This document shows positions 1 to 11,002 of a DNA stretch of 64,000 bases, piece after piece. Both the position numbers and the translations under genes were made by a program. How positions within the stretch are numbered: position 1 is the stretch's first letter; each line of letters starts with the position of its first letter. Source of the stretch: Gammaproteobacteria bacterium HGW-Gammaproteobacteria-11 (lineage in GTDB: Bacteria > Pseudomonadota > Gammaproteobacteria > Pseudomonadales > Pseudomonadaceae); NCBI GenBank assembly GCA_002840055.1, contig PGZJ01000003.1, positions 405,784 to 469,783 on the forward strand. Reading direction: 5' to 3'. Below the pieces are notes generated by a model. The model searched no databases. It was not told the DNA's origin and worked only from the letters and a program-made list of their open reading frames with translations.

Positions 1-61
1 GAACAGAGTTTTCAGGGTTGGAACGGCTGGCATGGTTTCTTCCCACTGACGATTTAACAAG

Positions 62-87
62 GCGGGGGACAATATCACGCTCCCCGC
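62..87. terminator. GC-rich hairpin near the window edge, possible end of an upstream transcript
   Basis: The arms at 62-69 and 81-87 (GCGGGGGA and TCCCCGC) can pair with one bulged G around an AT-rich loop. No clear T-tract follows on the + strand, so a Rho-independent terminator is only a possibility. No gene is visible in positions 1-141. Confidence 0.3.
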
Positions 88-141
88 AAAACAGGCCAAG
101 TACAGGCTGTTTCAGCATGTACCGGCCATTGAACTTGACCC

Positions 142-354
142 CGTTCGAGGGGCGCTGCAGCGACTTTTGCTGACCCGAGGCAGGTGCTCGCGGGGCAGTG
201 CGGTGGTGGACCGTCAATGGCAGGGATGCCATTGATGAGCCTACAGGGACGTATTCACGGCGTGTCCACCACCGCACTGCCCCGCTTGCACAGAACTTTC
301 ATCGGTCGCAGGTCGTCAGGCTCGAACGTTGTCGTTAAACAATCAACCGCGCCC
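142..354 (+). promoter_or_regulatory. SAH riboswitch upstream of ahcY, with an enlarged internal arm
   Basis: S-adenosylhomocysteine riboswitches sit upstream of ahcY in many proteobacteria and switch the gene on when SAH accumulates. The conserved parts are visible here. P1 pairs CGTTCGAG (142-149) with CTCGAACG (321-328). The family-typical stretch GAGGGGCGCTGC lies at 147-158 and CAGGCTCG at 317-324. A pseudoknot can form between GGGCGC (150-155) and GCGCCC (349-354). Between these lies an insertion folding as a perfect 22-bp stem (190-211 with 264-285), capped by a 9-bp hairpin (214-222 with 227-235). This makes the element much longer than the usual compact form. A small hairpin at 354-372 directly abuts the GGAG ribosome site at 372-375, which suggests control of translation initiation. 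Recognition is by consensus from memory; the fold is read directly. Confidence 0.85.
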
Positions 355-382
355 ATTCGCTAACTACGAATGGAGTAATCGC

Positions 383-1792
<1,410 letters not shown>

Positions 1793-1857
1793 AGATAGCG
1801 GCAAGCGGTAAGCTACAAGCGGCAAGTGGAGAGTGCAACCTGCACCCTCTGCTTTTA

Positions 1858-1899
1858 GCTGAAGGCTGAAGGCTGAAGGCTGAAGGCTGAAGGCTGAAA
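1858..1899 (+). repeat. Tandem heptamer repeat GCTGAAG (six copies)
   Basis: Five exact copies of GCTGAAG and one GCTGAAA run head to tail between ahcY and metF. Related words (GCAAGC, TACAAGC, TTTCAGCCTTAAGCC) occur on both sides at 1800-1830 and 1980-2000. The same vocabulary reappears in four other intergenic gaps of this window, so it looks like a dispersed, heptad-based intergenic repeat family. Confidence 0.8.
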
Positions 1900-2048
1900 A
1901 GAGAGGATTTTTTTCGCCTGGCCGTCAAGCACTTGTTAGTACCTGGCGGCAAACAATGCCTCAACTCGGACCACTTCAAGCTTTCAGCCTTAAGCCTGGA
2001 AGCCAACAACAATTGAACACAGCCCACATCGATAAGGGCAGGAACCGC

Positions 2049-2891
2049 ATGACTAACAATACCAACAAGGCCCCGGTCAGCTTTGAATTCTTTCCGACCA
2101 AGACCGAGGCCGGGCACGAGAAGCTGATTGCCACGGGCAAGATACTGGCTGCCGAGAACCCCGAGTTTTTCTCGGTGACCTACGGTGCCGGTGGCTCGAC
2201 CCGCGACGGCACGCTGAAAACCGTGCTGCAACTGGACCAGGAAGTGCAGGTGCCGACCGCACCGCACCTGTCCTGTGTCGGCGACAGCAAGGACGATCTA
2301 CGCAGCCTGCTGAATCTGTACAAGGATGCCGGCATCAAGCGCATTGTCGCGCTGCGTGGCGACCTGCCCTCGGGCATGGGCCAGGCCTCCGGCGAGCTGC
2401 GCTATGCCAACGAACTGGTGGAGTTTATCCGCAACGAGACGGGCGACCACTTCACCATCGAAGTCGCTGCCTATCCGGAAGCGCATCCCCAGGCCCGGCA
2501 TTTTGAAGCCGACCTGGAGAACTTCATTCGCAAGGCCAAATCCGGTGCCGACAGCGCCATCACCCAGTACTTCTTCACCGCCGACTGCTATTTCTACTTT
2601 GTCGACCGGGTACGCAAGGCCGGGGTGGATATTCCGATTGTGCCGGGCATCATGCCGATCACCAATTACAGCAAGCTGGCCCGCTTCTCGGACGCCTGCG
2701 GTGCCGAGATCCCGCGCTGGATTCGCAAGCAACTGGAATCCTACGGTGACGACAGCGAGAGCATTGGCGCTTTCGGCACCCAGGTGATCACCGAGCTGTG
2801 CCAGCGTCTGATCGAAGGCGGCGCTCCCAGCCTGCACTTCTACACCCTGAACCAGGCCGAGCCCTCCCTGGCGGTCTGGCGCAACCTGTAA
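2049..2891 (+). CDS. metF: 5,10-methylenetetrahydrofolate reductase
   Basis: FAD-dependent reduction of 5,10-methylene-THF to 5-methyl-THF, the methyl donor for homocysteine remethylation. The 280-residue product begins with the MetF hallmark VSFEFFPTKTEAG near residue 10 and carries SVTYGAGGSTRDGT and the ALRGDLP segment of the TIM-barrel fold. It ends near residue 280, typical of bacterial MetF without the C-terminal regulatory domain of eukaryotic forms. The ATG at 2049 is used because AGGAA lies just upstream and the protein aligns from there; an in-frame ATG at 1956 would run back through repeat sequence. It lies downstream of ahcY but is separated from it by about 250 bp of repeat-rich DNA, so separate transcription is likely. 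Confidence 0.97.
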   Translation: MTNNTNKAPVSFEFFPTKTEAGHEKLIATGKILAAENPEFFSVTYGAGGSTRDGTLKTVLQLDQEVQVPTAPHLSCVGDSKDDLRSLLNLYKDAGIKRIVALRGDLPSGMGQASGELRYANELVEFIRNETGDHFTIEVAAYPEAHPQARHFEADLENFIRKAKSGADSAITQYFFTADCYFYFVDRVRKAGVDIPIVPGIMPITNYSKLARFSDACGAEIPRWIRKQLESYGDDSESIGAFGTQVITELCQRLIEGGAPSLHFYTLNQAEPSLAVWRNL

Positions 2892-3051
2892 TCCATCGCG
2901 CATCCGGACGCCCGCTGACAGCGGCGTCCGGTCAGGCTGTGACCTGACTGGCAATTAAGTAGGCAGCCGCTTTACAAGCACGCTGGGCGCTTTATACTCG
3001 CCTGCAATCGGGACTCTCCCTGCCATTCTCCAGTCACAGGACGACAACGCC

Positions 3052-3456
3052 ATGCCCAGCAAGGATGCTGACACTGCCATGCGCTGGTTGCCCGCCCTGT
3101 TGGCCTTTGTGCTCTGGGGCGGCTGGGCGCTGTATGCCAACCTCACCGAATCCACCAGCCAGGCCATTATTGCCGGTGTTCTGCAGGGCACCGCAAGTGC
3201 CGTGATTACCCTGTGCATGGCCCTGGCAATCGATCGCCTGTTCCCGCTGTTTCGCCAGCCCCTGCTGGCCGTGCTGCTGCCGCCCTTGCTTGTTGTCAGC
3301 ATCACCAGCAGCCTGCTGTTTGTCCTGCATAGCCTCGGTCAGACCCCCCGTCTGTGGTTGACCATACTGCCGCCCAGCGCCGTGGCCTTTGCCTTTTGTC
3401 TGTTTCTGACTGTACGGCTTGCCCTGCAGAACCGCCCCACTACTCCGGAGTCCTGA
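3052..3456 (+). CDS. Small integral membrane protein of the lipid-gene cluster
   Basis: This 134-residue protein has four predicted hydrophobic helices (about residues 11-30, 40-60, 68-95 and 103-122) and no signature I recognise. It begins a run of four same-strand genes with short gaps: the stop is 8 bp before the CDP-alcohol transferase start, so it is likely the first gene of that operon. Function is unknown; a role in membrane-lipid handling is inferred only from position. Confidence 0.75.
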   Translation: MPSKDADTAMRWLPALLAFVLWGGWALYANLTESTSQAIIAGVLQGTASAVITLCMALAIDRLFPLFRQPLLAVLLPPLLVVSITSSLLFVLHSLGQTPRLWLTILPPSAVAFAFCLFLTVRLALQNRPTTPES

Positions 3457-3463
3457 GCCGCGC

Positions 3464-4126
3464 ATGAGCCAAACGCCTAATCGTCGACCCCTGAAGGTGC
3501 GTGACCAGCGCATCATGACCCGCTTTGCCGCCTGGCTGTCGCAGCGACAGGTCACACCCAACCAGATCTCCGTGCTGAGTGTGGTGTTTGCCCTGGGCGG
3601 CGCACTGGCCCTGTTTCTGGCTGGCAACAGCAGCGGCGGACTGAAGTCCGCGTGCTTTGTGCTGGCCGCGCTGATGATCCAGCTGCGCCTGCTGTGCAAC
3701 CTGTTCGATGGCATGGTCGCCATGGAAGGCGGCAAGCAGACACCGGCCGGCGAGCTGTTCAATGATGTACCGGACCGCATTGCCGATCCGCTGCTGATCG
3801 TCGCCTGCGCCCTGGCCCTGCCGGACTACCCCTCGGCAGTCTGGCTGGCCTGGCTCGGTGCACTACTGGCGGTGCTGAGTGCCTATATCCGCGTGCTGGG
3901 CGTCTCACTGGGACTGCCCGCCGACTTTCGCGGGCCCATGGCCAAGCAACAACGCATGGCCTTGATGACCCTGGCCTGCCTGCTCTCCGCCATCGAGTTC
4001 CTCTGGAATGGTGCCGGGCTGGTGCTCTGGATCAGTTTGATTGTGCTGGTCGTAGGTACGGCCCTGACCTGCCTGCGCCGCCTGGCCACGGCCTACTCCC
4101 TTCTGCAACACGGTAAAGGTGACTGA
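3464..4126 (+). CDS. CDP-alcohol phosphatidyltransferase family protein (YnbA-like)
   Basis: Members transfer a phosphatidyl group from CDP-diacylglycerol to an alcohol at the inner membrane. The 220-residue protein has about six hydrophobic segments and the family motif near residues 79-104, but with changes. The canonical D-x2-D-G-x2-A-R-x8-G-x3-D-x3-D reads N79-x2-D82-G83-x2-A86-M87-x8-G96-x3-N100-x3-D104, so two of four aspartates are asparagine and the arginine is methionine. From memory, E. coli YnbA carries the same two asparagines, so this looks like a subfamily feature. The neighbours are a CdsA-like cytidylyltransferase (2 bp downstream) and a PlsC-like acyltransferase, an arrangement resembling ynbAB. 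The ATG at 3464 follows the preceding stop closely; substrate unknown. Confidence 0.88.
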   Translation: MSQTPNRRPLKVRDQRIMTRFAAWLSQRQVTPNQISVLSVVFALGGALALFLAGNSSGGLKSACFVLAALMIQLRLLCNLFDGMVAMEGGKQTPAGELFNDVPDRIADPLLIVACALALPDYPSAVWLAWLGALLAVLSAYIRVLGVSLGLPADFRGPMAKQQRMALMTLACLLSAIEFLWNGAGLVLWISLIVLVVGTALTCLRRLATAYSLLQHGKGD

Positions 4127-4128
4127 AC

Positions 4129-5091
4129 ATGGATAGCGATATCGGCTTGCCCTTCATGCTGGAACTCACGCCCAACACGCTCACCGCCATGGTTTGCGTA
4201 CTGTTGATGCTGGTCGCTGCGACCCTGACACAGTGGGTGTTGAAACTGAGCATGGCGGAATCGGCCCATCTGGAGCTGCGCCAACGCATCAACTCCTGGT
4301 GGATCATGGTCGCCGTGGTCTTTACCGCGCTGATGATCGGCCGCACCGCGTCGCTGATCTTCTTCACCATTCTCAGCTTTATTGCCCTGCGCGAGTTCTT
4401 CTCGATCCTGCCGATCCGGGTAACCGATCGCCGGCTGATCCTCGCCCTGTACCTGATGATCCCGCTGCACTACTACTGGATCGCCAGCGACTGGTACGGC
4501 ATGTTCATCATCTTTATCCCGGTCTACCTGTTCCTGCTGATTCCCTTCGGCCTGCTCATGCTGGGCGAAACCAAGGGCTTTATCCGCGCGGTGGCCTCCT
4601 ACCAGTGGGCGGTGATGACCACGGTCTTTGCCATCAGCCACGTCGCCTATCTGCTGATGCTGCCGCCCGAGGTCAACCCGGCCGGTGGAAGCGTGGGTCT
4701 GGTGATCTACCTGGTCTTCCTCACCCAGTTCAATGACGTCGCGCAGTACATCTGGGGCAAGACCCTGGGCCAACGCAAAATCGTCCCGGCCATCAGCCCG
4801 AACAAGACCTGGGCCGGATTCCTCGGCGGCGTCGCCACCACTACCCTACTGGGCGCCGTACTGGCGCTATGGCTGACGCCGCTGAATTTCTGGCAGGGCC
4901 TGTTCGCCGGCGCATTGATCGGGGTTGCCGGTTTTGTTGGCGACCTGACCGTCTCGGCGGTCAAGCGCGACCTGTGCATCAAGGATACCGGACGGCTGAT
5001 ACCCGGCCACGGCGGCATTCTCGACCGCATCGACAGCCTGATGTACACCGCGCCGTTGTTCTTCCATTACCTGGTCTACATGAAATACTGA
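4129..5091 (+). CDS. Phosphatidate cytidylyltransferase family protein (CdsA/YnbB-like)
   Basis: CdsA-type enzymes make CDP-diacylglycerol from phosphatidic acid and CTP in the inner membrane. This 320-residue polytopic protein has the family C-terminal region, with KTLGQRKIVPAISPNKTWAG near residue 210 and the signature S-A-x-K-R-D-x2-I-K-D-x3-L-x-P-G-H-G-G-x-L-D-R-x-D near residue 280. A longer N-terminal hydrophobic part (about five helices) resembles the YnbB branch rather than housekeeping CdsA. It starts 2 bp after the YnbA-like gene and is followed 15 bp later by a PlsC-like acyltransferase. Together they could supply a CDP-activated lipid to the upstream transferase; that pathway is inferred from gene order. 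Confidence 0.92.
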   Translation: MDSDIGLPFMLELTPNTLTAMVCVLLMLVAATLTQWVLKLSMAESAHLELRQRINSWWIMVAVVFTALMIGRTASLIFFTILSFIALREFFSILPIRVTDRRLILALYLMIPLHYYWIASDWYGMFIIFIPVYLFLLIPFGLLMLGETKGFIRAVASYQWAVMTTVFAISHVAYLLMLPPEVNPAGGSVGLVIYLVFLTQFNDVAQYIWGKTLGQRKIVPAISPNKTWAGFLGGVATTTLLGAVLALWLTPLNFWQGLFAGALIGVAGFVGDLTVSAVKRDLCIKDTGRLIPGHGGILDRIDSLMYTAPLFFHYLVYMKY

Positions 5092-5106
5092 GCCAAAGGA
5101 CACCCC

Positions 5107-5772
5107 ATGCCCCTGATCAAACGTCTGCCGAAGATACTGTTCTTCCTGTTTATCGTGCGTCCCGTGGTTTACCTGATGCTCGGCTTGAACGTGCAGCAGC
5201 GTGAACTGCTGCCGACCAAAGGGCCGGCAATTCTCGCCGCCAACCACAACAGCCACCTGGATACCCTGGCGCTGATGGCGCTGTATCCGCTGTCAGCCCT
5301 GCACCGCCTGCGTCCGGTGGCGGCCGCCGACTACTTTCTGCGCAACCGCTTTACCAGTTGGCTGTCGCTCAACCTGATCGGCATTATCCCGCTGGATCGT
5401 CAGGGCCAGGTCGACAAGGACAAGGTCTTCGAGCAGTGTCAGCAAGCGCTGGGCGACGATCAGATACTGCTGCTGTTCCCCGAGGGCAGTCGCGGCGACC
5501 CGGAACAGCTGCAACCGCTGCGCAAGGGCATCTATCATCTGGCACGCTGTCATGCCGGCACCACCGTGACGCCGATTGCCCTGCATGGCCTGGGCCGCGC
5601 CCTGCCCAAGGGTGGCTCGATGATTGTGCCGTTCAACTGCGATGTGGTGATTGGCTCGCCGCTCACACCGGGCGAGGATTGCGAGACCTTCATGGGCGAA
5701 CTGCAACAGGCGCTGGAAAGCCAGTTGGCCAGTTGCATCACCCGTCGCGAAGTCAACGAAGACCTGAACTGA
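5107..5772 (+). CDS. 1-acyl-sn-glycerol-3-phosphate acyltransferase-like protein (PlsC family)
   Basis: PlsC-family enzymes acylate lysophospholipids. The 221-residue protein shows the catalytic H-x4-D motif (NHNSHLD, near residue 46) and the substrate-binding FPEGSRG motif (near residue 121), with an N-terminal hydrophobic anchor at about residues 9-25. It is probably the last gene of the 3052-5772 unit, directly after the CdsA-like gene. It may be a specialised acyltransferase for the product of this cluster and not the housekeeping PlsC, but the sequence alone does not settle this. Confidence 0.9.
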   Translation: MPLIKRLPKILFFLFIVRPVVYLMLGLNVQQRELLPTKGPAILAANHNSHLDTLALMALYPLSALHRLRPVAAADYFLRNRFTSWLSLNLIGIIPLDRQGQVDKDKVFEQCQQALGDDQILLLFPEGSRGDPEQLQPLRKGIYHLARCHAGTTVTPIALHGLGRALPKGGSMIVPFNCDVVIGSPLTPGEDCETFMGELQQALESQLASCITRREVNEDLN

Positions 5773-5934
5773 CCGCCTTGCAGCCGGGCCGCGGGCGCGT
5801 CCGTCGGTCGGCCCGCGCTGCCCCAGGCAGGTTTTAGCTGCCTGCCAGCGCAGTTTCTGCTAAACTCGCGCTCCTTCATCATCGGCCGTACGGACAGACC
5901 TGTTCCGCAAACGGCCATCACAGGGTTTATCTGA

Positions 5935-7425
5935 ATGTCCTTTGCTACTCTCGGCCTCTCCGACGTGCTGATGCGCGCCGTTGCAGCCACCGGTTACACC
6001 TCTCCAACCCCCGTACAAGCCCAGGCAATCCCCGCCGTACTCGAAGGCCGCGACCTCATGGTTGCCGCCCAGACCGGTACCGGCAAGACGGCCGGCTTTG
6101 CTCTGCCGATTCTGGAAAAACTCTTTCCGCTCGGCCATCCGGATCCAACATACCGTCGTACTGCCAAGCAGATACGCGTTCTGGTACTGACTCCGACCCG
6201 TGAACTCGCGGCCCAGGTGCACGACAGCTTTACCAGCTACGGCGGCGAACTGCCGATGAAAAGCGCCTGCATCTTCGGCGGCGTAGGTGCTACGCCACAG
6301 ATCAAGGCCATTGCCCCCGGTCTGGACGTACTGGTGGCCTGCCCCGGTCGCCTGCTGGACCTGACCAACCAGCGCATGGTTGACCTGTCCAAGGTGGAAA
6401 TTCTGGTTCTCGACGAAGCCGACCGCATGCTCGACATGGGCTTTATCCATGACGTGAAAAAGGTCATTGCCAAGCTGCCAACCAAGCGTCAGACACTGCT
6501 GTTCTCGGCGACCTTCTCAAAGGAAATCACCGAGCTGGCGAATAAGCTGTTGAACAACCCGGCACGCATTGAAGTGACCCCGCCCAACACCACCGTTGAG
6601 CGCATTGAACAGAAAGTCTACCGCGTGGCCGCCGGTCACAAGCGCGCCCTCACCGCCCACCTGATTACCATGGGCGCCTGGGAGCAGGTGCTGGTCTTTA
6701 CCCGCACCAAGCACGGCGCCAACCGTCTGGCCGAATACCTGGACAAGAACGGCCTGCCGGCTGCCGCGATCCATGGCAACAAGAGCCAGAGCGCGCGCAC
6801 CAAGGCGCTGGCTGATTTCAAAGCCAACAAGCTGCGCATTCTGGTTGCAACCGATATTGCCGCACGCGGGCTGGACATCGACCAACTGCCCCACGTGATC
6901 AACTTCGAACTGCCGAATGTCTCGGAAGACTACGTCCACCGCATTGGCCGTACCGGTCGTGCCGGTCGCAGCGGTGAAGCGGTATCACTGGTCTGCCCGG
7001 ACGAGGAAAAGCTGCTCAAGGCGATTGAGCGCATGACCCGGCAGAAAATTGATGAGGGCAGTCTGGTTGGCTTTGAGCCACCGGCACAGTCCGAAATGAA
7101 CAGCGATCGTCCCGAGCGCCAGCGCGGCGCGCCAGCCAATGCCAACGGTCGCGGTCAACGCCCGGCCAATGGCAGTGGCACAGGCCGCAGTCAGGGTCGC
7201 AGTGACAAGCCGCGCAGCGAAAAACCCCGTACCGACAAGCCGCGCAGCTCCCAGCCGCCACGCGCTGCCCGGGTCAACAGTGAGCCACAGGACAGCGTTA
7301 CTGAAGAGCGCCGTCATCAGGCCCACGGCAACCGTGCCGCTCCCAGCACGCCCAAGACCGACGCACCGCGCCGCCCGGCCGGTAACCGTCCGCAGCGGGA
7401 AAAGCCGGCCTTGTTCGGCCGCTAA
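5935..7425 (+). CDS. rhlE: DEAD-box ATP-dependent RNA helicase, RhlE type
   Basis: ATP-driven unwinding of RNA duplexes, in ribosome assembly and RNA turnover. All core motifs are present: Q-motif region TPVQAQAIP, motif I AQTGTGKT, Ia PTRELA, motif II DEAD, motif III SAT, motif V ARGLDI and motif [10 protein letters not shown], within about residues 1-380. The remaining 115 residues are a low-complexity basic tail rich in R, G, S, P, K and N (repeated [13 protein letters not shown] units), typical of RhlE RNA-binding extensions. The length of 496 fits. A strong Rho-independent terminator ends the unit. The upstream gap (5773-5934) holds GC-rich inverted repeats but no gene. Confidence 0.95.
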   Translation: MSFATLGLSDVLMRAVAATGYTSPTPVQAQAIPAVLEGRDLMVAAQTGTGKTAGFALPILEKLFPLGHPDPTYRRTAKQIRVLVLTPTRELAAQVHDSFTSYGGELPMKSACIFGGVGATPQIKAIAPGLDVLVACPGRLLDLTNQRMVDLSKVEILVLDEADRMLDMGFIHDVKKVIAKLPTKRQTLLFSATFSKEITELANKLLNNPARIEVTPPNTTVERIEQKVYRVAAGHKRALTAHLITMGAWEQVLVFTRTKHGANRLAEYLDKNGLPAAAIHGNKSQSARTKALADFKANKLRILVATDIAARGLDIDQLPHVINFELPNVSEDYVHRIGRTGRAGRSGEAVSLVCPDEEKLLKAIERMTRQKIDEGSLVGFEPPAQSEMNSDRPERQRGAPANANGRGQRPANGSGTGRSQGRSDKPRSEKPRTDKPRSSQPPRAARVNSEPQDSVTEERRHQAHGNRAAPSTPKTDAPRRPAGNRPQREKPALFGR

Positions 7426-7437
7426 GCAGAGCGATTG

Positions 7438-7466
7438 AAAAAGGGGCCTTTACCGGCCCCTTTTTT
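7438..7466 (+). terminator. Rho-independent terminator after rhlE
   Basis: AAAAAGGGGCC, a 6-nt loop, then GGCCCC followed by six T residues: a textbook hairpin 13 bp after the rhlE stop. The A-run upstream makes it potentially bidirectional. Confidence 0.95.
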
Positions 7467-7561
7467 CTGTCCGCGCACCGTAAATGTGATACCGGTCTTT
7501 GCCCGACTGACGGCAGCGCGCGTATAGTGCTGGCATGTTCAACCGCACAGAGAGCACACAT

Positions 7562-8161
7562 ATGAAACGGATATTCGGTACTACCCTGGGTCTCAGCCTG
7601 CTGCTCGCCAGCCTTGCCACCCAGGCAGAAGGACTGTCCCCGACACCCGAGCCCGGTCTGTGGCGCACCGAATCGACTACCCTGATCAACGGCGAAGATC
7701 TTCAGGCCACCATCAAAGCCGCCCAGGAAAGCTTTCTGGAAAGTATGCCTGCCGATCAGCGCGACATGATGCGGCAAATCATGGCTAGCCAGGATGATGC
7801 CAACGCTGCCGACATGGAATGCATCAGCGCAACAGAGGCTGATGCCATGGCCAACCCTGAGGCGGTTCTGGCCAAAGCCCGTGAAGACATGCCCGATTGC
7901 CAGCTCACGCTGGAAAGCAGTAGCAGTGACAAACTGGTTTTTACCGGCACCTGCAGTGGTGATGAAGGCTACGACGGCGACATGCGCGGCGAGTTGACCA
8001 TGCAGGGCAGCCGCGAAATGCACACCCGCTTTGTCGGCCAGGGCCGAATGGATGTAGGTGATCTGCCGGTGGACGGCGACGGTACCGTCAACATTGAAAG
8101 CAGCAGCGTGTCACGCTGGGTCGCGGCTGACTGTGGTGATGTCAAACCCTATAGTGAGTAA
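7562..8161 (+). CDS. DUF3617-family periplasmic protein
   Basis: The 199-residue protein has a clear Sec signal peptide (KR, then a hydrophobic stretch, AxA-type site near TQAEG at about residue 22) and the DUF3617 pattern: an early PGLW segment, a central C and a later DCxL segment, then SDKLVFTGTC. Four cysteines after the signal could form two disulfides. The family is secreted and of unknown function. ATG 7562 is preferred over 7535 because it gives a proper signal peptide. It stands alone between the rhlE terminator and the convergent gcdG gene, whose stop lies only 3 bp away. Confidence 0.85.
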   Translation: MKRIFGTTLGLSLLLASLATQAEGLSPTPEPGLWRTESTTLINGEDLQATIKAAQESFLESMPADQRDMMRQIMASQDDANAADMECISATEADAMANPEAVLAKAREDMPDCQLTLESSSSDKLVFTGTCSGDEGYDGDMRGELTMQGSREMHTRFVGQGRMDVGDLPVDGDGTVNIESSSVSRWVAADCGDVKPYSE

Positions 8162-8164
8162 GAC

Positions 8165-9343
8165 CTATTCTGCTAACCAGTCTCGCAGCACCTCGGCTGC
8201 GTGCTGGTTGAGCAGCGGCGGCGCAAGCCGATAACTCACCGGCGTTCGCGACAGACGAATCGGATTGGCCACCAGCTTTACTGATCCGGACAGAGCGTGC
8301 TCCATGCTGATCTGCACGCCACGGGCACGGACCTGCGGATCAGCAAATACCTGAGCCAGGTTATTGATCGGCCCGCAGGGTACACCGGCCTGCTCCAGAT
8401 CGCTGATCCACTGTGCGGTCGTGCGGAATACCGTGACCTGGCGGATCAAGGGAATCAGAACTGTTCGATTGGCCACCCGCGCGGCATTGCTGGCAAAGCG
8501 CGGATCGCTGGCCCACTCCGGTTTTCCTGCAAGATCGCAGAACTTGCGGAACTGACTGTCGTTACCAATGGTAAGAATCAGGTCACCGTCCGCCGTGGGG
8601 AAATCCTGGTAGGGCACGATATTCGGGTGGGCATTACCCAGCCGCTGCGGCGCCAACCCGGTGGTCAGGTAGTTGAGCGCCTGATTGGCCAGACAGGCCA
8701 CCTGCACATCCAGCAGGGCCAGATCAATATGCTGCCCCTGCCCGCTACGCTCCCGCTCAGCCAGGGCCGCCAGAATGGCATTGCTGGCATACAGGCCGGT
8801 GAGGATATCCGTGACCGCCACGCCGACCTTGACCGGCCCGGCACCTGGCTCATCCGCCGCACGACCGGTGACACTCATCAGCCCACCCAGGCCCTGAATC
8901 ATGAAATCGTAGCCGGCACGCTGGGCATAGGGCCCGTCCTGACCAAAGCCGGTCACCGAGCAATAGATCAGTCGCGGATTGATAGCCTGCAGGCTGGCAT
9001 AGTCCAGCCCATAGGCCGCCAGACCGCCGACCTTGAAGTTCTCGATCAGCACATCGGCCCTGGCCACCAGCTCACGCACCTGCTGCTGCCCGTCGGGCTG
9101 GGTAAAGTCGATGGCAATCGAGCGTTTATTACGGTTGGCACAGAGAAAGTAGGCCGCCTCGGAGGTGTCATGTCCGCGCCCATCCTGCAGATAGGGCGGC
9201 CCCCAGGCACGGGTGTCATCCCCCAGCAGCGGCCGCTCGACCTTGACCACATCCGCCCCCAGATCCGCCAACAACTGCCCGGCCCAGGGACCGGCCAGCA
9301 CGCGGGACAGATCGAGGACACGTAAGCCAGATAATGCAGACAT
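8165..9343 (-). CDS. gcdG: CaiB/BaiF-family CoA transferase, probable succinyl-CoA:glutarate CoA-transferase
   Basis: Family III CoA transferases move CoA between carboxylic acids through an aspartyl-CoA intermediate. The 392-residue product starts with GLRVLDLSRVLAGPWAGQLLADLGADVVKVE and has the conserved NRNKRS and FVGGLAAYGLDY-type segments of the family. It is on the same strand as, and downstream of, glutaryl-CoA dehydrogenase (gcdH), and the divergent LysR gene completes the gcdR-gcdH-gcdG set known from lysine/glutarate catabolism in pseudomonads. It would activate glutarate to glutaryl-CoA. The start at 9343 is chosen for the GAGG 8 nt upstream; in-frame ATGs at 9361 and 9370 are alternatives. 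A gap of about 210 bp rich in repeat sequence separates it from gcdH. Confidence 0.9.
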   Translation of the reverse strand: MSALSGLRVLDLSRVLAGPWAGQLLADLGADVVKVERPLLGDDTRAWGPPYLQDGRGHDTSEAAYFLCANRNKRSIAIDFTQPDGQQQVRELVARADVLIENFKVGGLAAYGLDYASLQAINPRLIYCSVTGFGQDGPYAQRAGYDFMIQGLGGLMSVTGRAADEPGAGPVKVGVAVTDILTGLYASNAILAALAERERSGQGQHIDLALLDVQVACLANQALNYLTTGLAPQRLGNAHPNIVPYQDFPTADGDLILTIGNDSQFRKFCDLAGKPEWASDPRFASNAARVANRTVLIPLIRQVTVFRTTAQWISDLEQAGVPCGPINNLAQVFADPQVRARGVQISMEHALSGSVKLVANPIRLSRTPVSYRLAPPLLNQHAAEVLRDWLAE

Positions 9344-9397
9344 AGATGGCGCCTCAACCATTGGTGGCAAGCAGAACGCTCAAGCGCGAAACCTTCG

Positions 9398-9552
9398 CTG
9401 AAGGCTGAAGGCCGTAAGCTGGAAGACAGGACACGATCGGGCGACCAAAATACTGCATTGGCTCAGCAATGCTGAACCGGGCGCCGCCATCCAACCGAAA
9501 CACTAACCCCATCTTCCAGCTTTCAGCCTCTAGCCTCCAGCCGCCCTTCAGC
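9398..9552. repeat. Intergenic heptad-type repeats between gcdH and gcdG
   Basis: GCTGAAGGCTGAAGG and GTAAGCTGGAAG at 9398-9424 are mirrored by CTTCCAGCTTTCAGCC and CTAGCCTCCAGCC at 9512-9541, so the two ends can pair as an imperfect stem around about 90 nt of unremarkable sequence. The words match those at 1858-1899 and at 10878, 59545 and 62512. Confidence 0.6.
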
Positions 9553-9554
9553 CG

Positions 9555-10739
<1,185 letters not shown>

Positions 10740-10877
10740 GGGAACTCCGTTCTAGTGTCAGTATGAATAGACGCCAAGCAGGCGCCTGCAGTGGCAACAA
10801 GACTAGACCCGATCCACCCTCCCGGCAAACGCGTTTTTTTCAGTGACTTGTGCTATTTTGGAACTCCGAAACCCAGC

Positions 10878-10985
10878 CACAAGCCGCAAGCGCCAAGCTA
10901 CAAGCAAACCTGACCAGTGCCGAGCACACCAGCTCTGCCAACGCACGGCCAGCTTATCGCTTGCAGCTTGAAGCTTGCCGCTGCT
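10878..10985. repeat. Repeat words in the gcdH-gcdR intergenic region
   Basis: CCACAAGCCGCAAGCGCCAAGCTACAAGC (10878-10906, quoted as separate short words CAAGC x4) and GCTTATCGCTTGCAGCTTGAAGCTTGCCGCTGC on the right side form complementary ends. This is the same dispersed repeat family as at 1858. It lies between two divergent genes, so promoters must flank or overlap it. Confidence 0.6.
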
Positions 10986-11002
10986 CCAAAGGAGCCACCC
11001 CC

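Noticed and set aside
8297..9325. 342-codon plus-strand frame opposite the CoA transferase
   Set aside because: Antisense shadow; the minus-strand CaiB/BaiF protein has clear family motifs.
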